Position numbers and translations under genes: made by a program | Assembly (NCBI GenBank): GCA_964004625.1 | Contig: CAXFOB010000006.1 | Location: 1 to 59,188 of the forward strand | Reading direction: 5' to 3' | Length of the DNA stretch: 59,188 bases | DNA from: GCA-002697625 sp002697625 | GTDB lineage: Bacteria > Bacteroidota > Bacteroidia > Flavobacteriales > BACL11 | Shown here: piece after piece, positions 54,785 through 59,188 of the stretch | How positions within the stretch are numbered: the first letter of the stretch is position 1 | How the letters are laid out: every line of letters begins with the position of its first letter | Notes under the pieces: generated by a model | The model's database searches: none | Seen by the model: only the letters and a program-made list of their open reading frames with translations | Told to the model about the DNA's origin: nothing

Positions 54785-56689
54785 ATGAAGAAAAAAGGAA
54801 ACATTAATGTTACAACTGAAAATATATTCCCAATAATTAAACAATTTTTATATTCTGATCATGAGATCTTCTTAAGAGAACTTGTTTCTAATGCAGTTGA
54901 TGCAACGCAGAAAATGAAAACACTGACAACAATTGGAGAATTGAAAACAGATTTAAAGAACTTAAGAGTTGAAGTAATTTTAGAGAAAAAAAATAAAACT
55001 ATTACTGTTAGGGACAATGGTATTGGAATGACATCAGAAGAAATAGATAAATACATTAATCAGATTGCATTTTCGGGTGCAGAAGAGTTCGTTAATAAAT
55101 ATAAAGATGCAGATGCTAAAAATTCAATTATTGGTCATTTTGGACTTGGGTTCTACTCTGCATTTATGGTTGCTAAAAAGGTTGAAATCATCACAAAAAG
55201 CCAACAGGTAAATAGCAAAGCAGTGAAGTGGGTTTGTGATGGGTCTCCAAATTTTACGATGGAAGAGGCTAAGAAAAAAACTAAAGGGACTGATATTGTA
55301 TTACATATTGCAGATGATTCAACAGAATTCTTAGAAGAGAGTAGAATTTCAAATATTTTAAATAAATATTGTAAGTTCCTACCAGTGGAAATTAAATTTG
55401 GTACTAAAACGCAGAAAATAAATCACCCAAAAGGGAAGAAAGATGATAAGGGAGAGATTATTAAAATTGAGGAAACATCAGATAATATAATAAATAACAC
55501 CAGACCTGCCTGGGTAAAAAGTCCCTCAAATCTAAAAGATGAGCATTATAAATCTTTTTATCAAGAATTATACCCAATGGAGTTGTCTGACCCATTATTT
55601 AATATTCACTTGAATGTTGATTTCCCATTTAAACTTACCGGGATTTTATATTTTCCAAGATTAAAACACAATCTAGAAGTTCAAAAAAATAAAATCAATC
55701 TCTATAGTAACCAAGTATTCATAACTGATAATGTTGAGAACATTGTGCCTGAATTCTTAACTCTTTTACATGGGGTGATTGACTCCCCAGATATACCTTT
55801 AAATGTTTCAAGGTCATATCTACAGGCTGATGGAAATGTAAAGAAAATAGCAAGTCATATCACTAAGAAAGTAGCTGATAAATTATCAAGAATGTTTAAA
55901 AAGGATAAAGAAGATTTTGAAAAGAAATGGGATGATGTAAAGGTATTTATTGAATATGGAATGTTAACTGAACAGAAATTCTATGATAAAGCAAAAGAAT
56001 TTTATCTATATAAAAATACAGAGAACAAATATTATACATTTGGGGAGTTTTCAGATAAGATAAAAAACTCACAAAAAGATAAAAATGGAAAAACAGTAAT
56101 TCTATACACGAATAATCATGAAGAGCAGCATAGTTTTGTAAAAACTGCCACAAGTAAAGGCTATGAGGTACTAGAACTAGGAGGGCCTTTAATCAGCCAT
56201 TTTATTAGTCGAATAGAAGCAGATAATAATGATGTTCAATTTGTGAGAGTTGATGCAGAAATAATAGACAAGTTAATTGAGAAGGAAGAATCTACTTTAT
56301 CTAAATTGTCTGAAAAAGAACAAGAAAAATTGAAGACGATTTTTGAAAATGAGGTTGATAAAGAAAAATTCACTGTTCACATACAGAATATGTCATCTAC
56401 TGACTCACCTGTTGTTATAACACAAAGTGAATTTATGAGACGAATGAAAGAACAACAACAATTATCTGCAGGGGGGGCGATGCAGATGTTTGGTTCGATA
56501 CCAGAATCATATAATCTAGCTGTTAACTCAAACCATGAACTAATTGGTAATATTCTTAAACAGAAGAGGAAAGAGAAAAGAACTCATTTAATTAATCAAG
56601 TTCTAGATTTAGCCCTATTATCTCAAGGAATGTTAAAGGGTGAGGATCTTACTTCATTCATTAATAGAAGTGTAAATTTAATCAAGTAA
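54785..56689 (+). CDS. htpG: Molecular chaperone HtpG (Hsp90)
   Basis: 634 aa, full-length bacterial Hsp90. GHKL ATPase motifs: RELVSNAVDA with the catalytic Glu32 and Asn36, VRDNGIGMTSEEI (Asp77), and the lid glycines IGHFGLGFYSAFM (117-129). The middle domain includes the conserved VSRSYLQADGNVKKI arginine loop. The C-terminal dimerisation domain ends SLINRSVNL-like (LTSFINRSVNLIK). ATP-dependent folding of client proteins, typically under stress. No CIRCE or other heat-shock operator is visible upstream. Confidence 0.97.
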   Translation: MKKKGNINVTTENIFPIIKQFLYSDHEIFLRELVSNAVDATQKMKTLTTIGELKTDLKNLRVEVILEKKNKTITVRDNGIGMTSEEIDKYINQIAFSGAEEFVNKYKDADAKNSIIGHFGLGFYSAFMVAKKVEIITKSQQVNSKAVKWVCDGSPNFTMEEAKKKTKGTDIVLHIADDSTEFLEESRISNILNKYCKFLPVEIKFGTKTQKINHPKGKKDDKGEIIKIEETSDNIINNTRPAWVKSPSNLKDEHYKSFYQELYPMELSDPLFNIHLNVDFPFKLTGILYFPRLKHNLEVQKNKINLYSNQVFITDNVENIVPEFLTLLHGVIDSPDIPLNVSRSYLQADGNVKKIASHITKKVADKLSRMFKKDKEDFEKKWDDVKVFIEYGMLTEQKFYDKAKEFYLYKNTENKYYTFGEFSDKIKNSQKDKNGKTVILYTNNHEEQHSFVKTATSKGYEVLELGGPLISHFISRIEADNNDVQFVRVDAEIIDKLIEKEESTLSKLSEKEQEKLKTIFENEVDKEKFTVHIQNMSSTDSPVVITQSEFMRRMKEQQQLSAGGAMQMFGSIPESYNLAVNSNHELIGNILKQKRKEKRTHLINQVLDLALLSQGMLKGEDLTSFINRSVNLIK

Positions 56690-56799
56690 TCTGTACTATG
56701 TGAGGTTTCCAAAAAATAGATTTATTAGAATTAGGTGTTCATTTATATAATAATTCTTATATAATCTAGTTAAAAGAATATCTCTGAACAAACTAAAAA

Positions 56800-57891
56800 A
56801 TGAAAAAACACAAAGTCTTATTATATATTTTATTAGGTATATGTCTATCATTCTACCTACAAGACATATTGTCAAAAAAAACCTTTGCATCGGATTTTAA
56901 TGACAATCAAAATTACAATATAGAAGAAAACAATAGACCTAACTTTATAAACGCTTCCGAACACGCTATACAAGCTGTAGTTCATATAAAGTCTAAATAT
57001 ATTAGTAATGAGATATATGGCTATTATGACCCTTTCTATGGGAAAAGATTTTTCAAACAACCAAAAGAGAATATTGCAAGTGGTTCAGGTGTTATTATAT
57101 CAGAAGATGGATATATTATTACTAATAGACATGTAATTAATAATTCTGAAGAGATAGAAGTAGTCTTAAATGACAAAAGGACATACAGTGCTAAAATCTT
57201 AGGAGAAGACCCTAATAGTGATTTAGCACTTCTAAAAATTGAAGAAAATAAACTTCCTTTTTTGAAATTTGCCAACTCAAATTATCTAAGAGTTGGGGAG
57301 TGGGTATTGGCAGTTGGAAATCCATATAATCTTAATTCTACAGTAACTGCAGGGATAATTAGTGCAAAGTCTAGAAAAATTAATATACTTAATGATGGAG
57401 GTATTGAATCATTTATTCAAACAGACGCAGCAATTAATTCTGGAAACTCAGGAGGTGCACTTGTCAATATCGATGGTAATTTAATTGGAATAAATACAGC
57501 GATACAATCTAAAACAGGAGAATTTAGTGGTTATGGTTTTGCTATTCCTTCAAATATGGCAGAAAAGATTATAAATGATTTAAAAGTATACGGAGAAGTG
57601 CGTAGAGCATATATTGGTATTCATATTACTGATATAAATATGCAGATAAAAGAAGAATTAAAACTAAATGGACTCGAAGGAGTTTTAATCTCAAAAGTCC
57701 TAGAAAATAGTGCTGCAGAGCTTGCTGGCATCAAGGATCTAGATGTAATATTAGAAATAAATGGCATTAAAGTTAACTCAACTAGCGAATTACATGAATT
57801 AATTATTCAATTTGACCCAGGGGATGAAATCAATTGCACTATTCTAAGAGAAGAGGAAATTAAGACAGTCAATCTCTCATTAAAATCTTAA
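56800..57891 (+). CDS. DegP/DegQ-type (HtrA) serine protease with one PDZ domain
   Basis: 363 aa. An N-terminal hydrophobic stretch (VLLYILLGICLSFYLQDIL) is a signal peptide or anchor. Trypsin-like domain with complete triad: H111 (TNRHVI), D141 (NSDLALLKI), S217 (AINSGNSGGAL). One PDZ domain follows (RRAYIGIHITD ... GLEGVLISKVLENSAAELAG ... DLDVILEINGIKV). Most Bacteroidota HtrA proteins I recall have two PDZ domains and ~460-500 aa; the single-PDZ, DegS-like length suggests a membrane-anchored regulatory protease or a shortened quality-control protease. The 110-base gap after htpG holds no gene. Confidence 0.92.
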   Translation: MKKHKVLLYILLGICLSFYLQDILSKKTFASDFNDNQNYNIEENNRPNFINASEHAIQAVVHIKSKYISNEIYGYYDPFYGKRFFKQPKENIASGSGVIISEDGYIITNRHVINNSEEIEVVLNDKRTYSAKILGEDPNSDLALLKIEENKLPFLKFANSNYLRVGEWVLAVGNPYNLNSTVTAGIISAKSRKINILNDGGIESFIQTDAAINSGNSGGALVNIDGNLIGINTAIQSKTGEFSGYGFAIPSNMAEKIINDLKVYGEVRRAYIGIHITDINMQIKEELKLNGLEGVLISKVLENSAAELAGIKDLDVILEINGIKVNSTSELHELIIQFDPGDEINCTILREEEIKTVNLSLKS

Positions 57892-57983
57892 AAAAGTTCA
57901 AGATACGTATCGAGAGGATTTGATTATTTGTATTATTTCTTCTTGATATTAAGTGTACATCTGTTATACAAATTATTTTTATA

Positions 57984-58658
57984 TTAACTCTCTAATAACT
58001 CCTGTACTAATTTTGGAACAGCTTTTGTTGCCTTCTCAGAAATCACTTCAATACCATCATAATAAGATGAATTTGGATCTATAAGAACAATTCTTTCTGA
58101 GCTTGTAGCGTAATCAATAAGTGAGGCTGCTGGAAAAACACTTAATGAAGTTCCAATAATTATAAAAATATCAGCTGATTTTACCATATGTATAGCCACC
58201 TCCATATTTGGCACATCTTCTCCAAACCAAACTACATTTGGGCGAAGTTGCCCTCCTTTTTCACAATAATCTCCAATATTTAATTCATGTCCTTTAATTG
58301 GGAAGACTCTGTGATCGATTATACTTTTTGATTCAGTTAATTTTCCATGCAAGTGTAAAATATTTTTAGCACCACTTCTTTCATGTAAATTATCTATATT
58401 TTGAGTTATAATAGATACATTAAATCTTTCTTGAAGTCTATTTAATGCAAAATGAGCATCATTGGGTTGTGAATTAATCAATTGCTTTCTTCTAATATTA
58501 TAAAAATCTAATACTAAAGATGGATTTTTCTTAAAAGCCTCTGGAGTAGCAACATCTTCAATTGTATATTTTTCCCACAATCCACCGGAATCTCTGAATG
58601 TCCCAAGTCCACTTTCTGCACTAATTCCTGATCCAGTAAATACTACAATATTTTTCAT
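57984..58658 (-). CDS. cobB: Class III sirtuin, NAD-dependent deacylase (CobB/SIRT5-like)
   Basis: 224 aa from the ATG at 58658; a GTG seven codons earlier is possible. Sirtuin motifs: FTGSGISAESGLGTFRD, TQNIDNLHERSG, catalytic His104 in LHLHG, VVWFGEDVP, and IIGTSLSVFPAASL. Tyr53 and Arg56 (FYNIRR) are the class III pair that binds succinyl/malonyl groups, so desuccinylase or demalonylase activity is expected. The zinc-binding cysteines are mostly gone: between H104 and VVWFGE only Cys132 is present, a state I recall for several Bacteroidota class III sirtuins. Converges on the HtrA gene. Confidence 0.9.
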   Translation of the reverse strand: MKNIVVFTGSGISAESGLGTFRDSGGLWEKYTIEDVATPEAFKKNPSLVLDFYNIRRKQLINSQPNDAHFALNRLQERFNVSIITQNIDNLHERSGAKNILHLHGKLTESKSIIDHRVFPIKGHELNIGDYCEKGGQLRPNVVWFGEDVPNMEVAIHMVKSADIFIIIGTSLSVFPAASLIDYATSSERIVLIDPNSSYYDGIEVISEKATKAVPKLVQELLES

Positions 58659-58750
58659 AGTTAATGAATTGGATAGCACCGCTAATCAATTTGCTAGTTT
58701 TAAATTATAAGAAACCTAATTTCTGCTGTTATATAGTAAATATATTTATT

Positions 58751-59188
58751 TTATTGGAGAATTAACTTTTTATTGATTATTCCATTATCGGTATATATTT
58801 CCAAAAAGTATATAGATTTAGAATATTCTTCTAAACGTATGTAGTTACTATACTCTCCAATATGATTTTTTAAATTCTCTGTGTAGATGATCTCTCCAAT
58901 AGAATTAATAACTCTAATTTCTAAGTCTCTTTTTATCAAGCTTGAAAACTCTAAATTAAATATATTGTTACTTGGATTAGGATAGATTTTAAAATTAGTT
59001 AATCCAATCTCATAAACGTAAACATAAGAACACTCCGATTCACAAGAAACAAGTGAAGAATACAGTCCATTACCAGTACCTGGATCATAACAATTACCTT
59101 GACCATCACAATCCCAAGAAGGAACTATACAACTTGACTGACACTGTGATAAACTACTAAACTGTCCATTACCAGTACCTGGATCATA
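58751..59188 (-). CDS. C-terminal part of a secreted protein with Cys-containing repeats and type A T9SS sorting domain
   Basis: The frame is open to the window edge, so this is the end of a gene that begins outside; the apparent start at 58939 is a TTG inside the gene. Reading towards the C-terminus: a 33-residue Cys unit (YDPGTGNGQFSSLSQCQSSC then IVPSWDCDGQGNC), the start of a second unit (YDPGTGNGLYSSLVSCESEC), a short linker (EIGLTNFK), then the type A sorting domain IYPNPSNNIFNLEF ... IRVINSIGEIIY ... KSIYFLEIYTDNGIINKKLI. The type A domain directs T9SS export and is cleaved on the surface. The nature of the main body is unknown. Repeats of this PGTGNG-YSSL-C-C type occur in other flavobacterial T9SS proteins from memory. 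Confidence 0.82.
   Translation of the reverse strand, partial: YDPGTGNGQFSSLSQCQSSCIVPSWDCDGQGNCYDPGTGNGLYSSLVSCESECSYVYVYEIGLTNFKIYPNPSNNIFNLEFSSLIKRDLEIRVINSIGEIIYTENLKNHIGEYSNYIRLEEYSKSIYFLEIYTDNGIINKKLILQ
59066..59188 (-). repeat. 99-base tandem repeat (33-residue unit), cut by the window edge
   Basis: The stretch TCCATTACCAGTACCTGGAT plus four bases occurs at 59066 and again at 59165, exactly 99 bases apart and identical over at least 24 bases (through ATA). It encodes the YDPGTGNG part of a Cys-containing unit. Near-identity at DNA level implies recent duplication or conversion, and more units probably lie beyond the window. Confidence 0.75.

Noticed and set aside
57902..57911. Palindrome GATACGTATC after the HtrA gene as an operator or terminator
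   Set aside because: It is only 10 bases long, has no T-run after it, and lies between gene ends rather than at a promoter.
1..59188. tRNA, rRNA, insertion sequence, prophage, toxin-antitoxin or defence island
   Set aside because: Intergenic regions are short and lack cloverleaf or IS-end patterns, and no transposase, integrase, restriction or toxin motifs were seen in any credible reading frame.

Overview
The window is chromosomal DNA of an A+T-rich member of the Bacteroidota, most likely a marine or free-living flavobacterium (order Flavobacteriales). The evidence is the set of type IX secretion (T9SS) sorting domains of type A and type B, a complete Bat (Bacteroides aerotolerance) operon, the DUF4293-rho gene pair, the Bacteroidota-specific 'asparagine synthetase B'-like secreted protein beside dnaB, and promoter boxes of the form TAnnTTTG. 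I see no rRNA, tRNA, insertion sequence, prophage or CRISPR array. No intergenic gap exceeds 300 bases.

Left part (1-10 kb): a secreted FG-GAP/VCBS protein cut by the window edge; then on the minus strand a large periplasmic TPR protein followed by an outer-membrane beta-barrel protein, and gyrB-mdh. From 10.1 to 13.5 kb a compact plus-strand group encodes a small unknown protein, FtsE, MurB and a RecD-like helicase. It converges on a minus-strand series that runs from 27 kb down to 13.7 kb: truA, an MsbA-like ABC exporter, two type B-sorted secreted proteins (choice-of-anchor L; SBBP propeller with PKD), and an AddAB-type helicase-nuclease pair.

Middle part (27-46.7 kb, plus strand): a textbook promoter precedes moxR, a DUF58 gene, a BatD-like membrane gene and batA, batB, batC, batD and batE, mostly overlapping or abutting. 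BatD has an unusual N-terminus and BatE lacks the SH3-like tail I expect. Next is a second tight cluster: a small exported protein, two giant type B-sorted cell-surface proteins (1797 aa with Ig-like modules; 1802 aa with about 13 SprB repeats, one of them interrupted by a GEVED-type domain), and a YfcE-like metallophosphoesterase starting directly at the adhesin's stop codon.

Right part (46.7-59.2 kb): DUF4293, rho with a strong intrinsic terminator, ispE, the accA-dnaB-'asnB-like' group, a lipoprotein phosphodiesterase of the alkaline phosphatase superfamily, a small unknown gene with htpG, a DegP/HtrA protease, a class III sirtuin, and the C-terminal end of a secreted type A T9SS protein with a 33-residue Cys-containing tandem repeat.

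Functionally the window mixes housekeeping genes (replication, cell wall, lipid and isoprenoid synthesis, proteostasis) with cell-surface genes exported by a T9SS encoded elsewhere. I found no clearly new defence or mobile system. The features most worth a second look are the nested domain in the SprB array, the adhesin-phosphoesterase coupling, the atypical BatD/BatE, the TPR/barrel pair, and three -7 boxes placed so close to ATG that very short or absent mRNA leaders are predicted.
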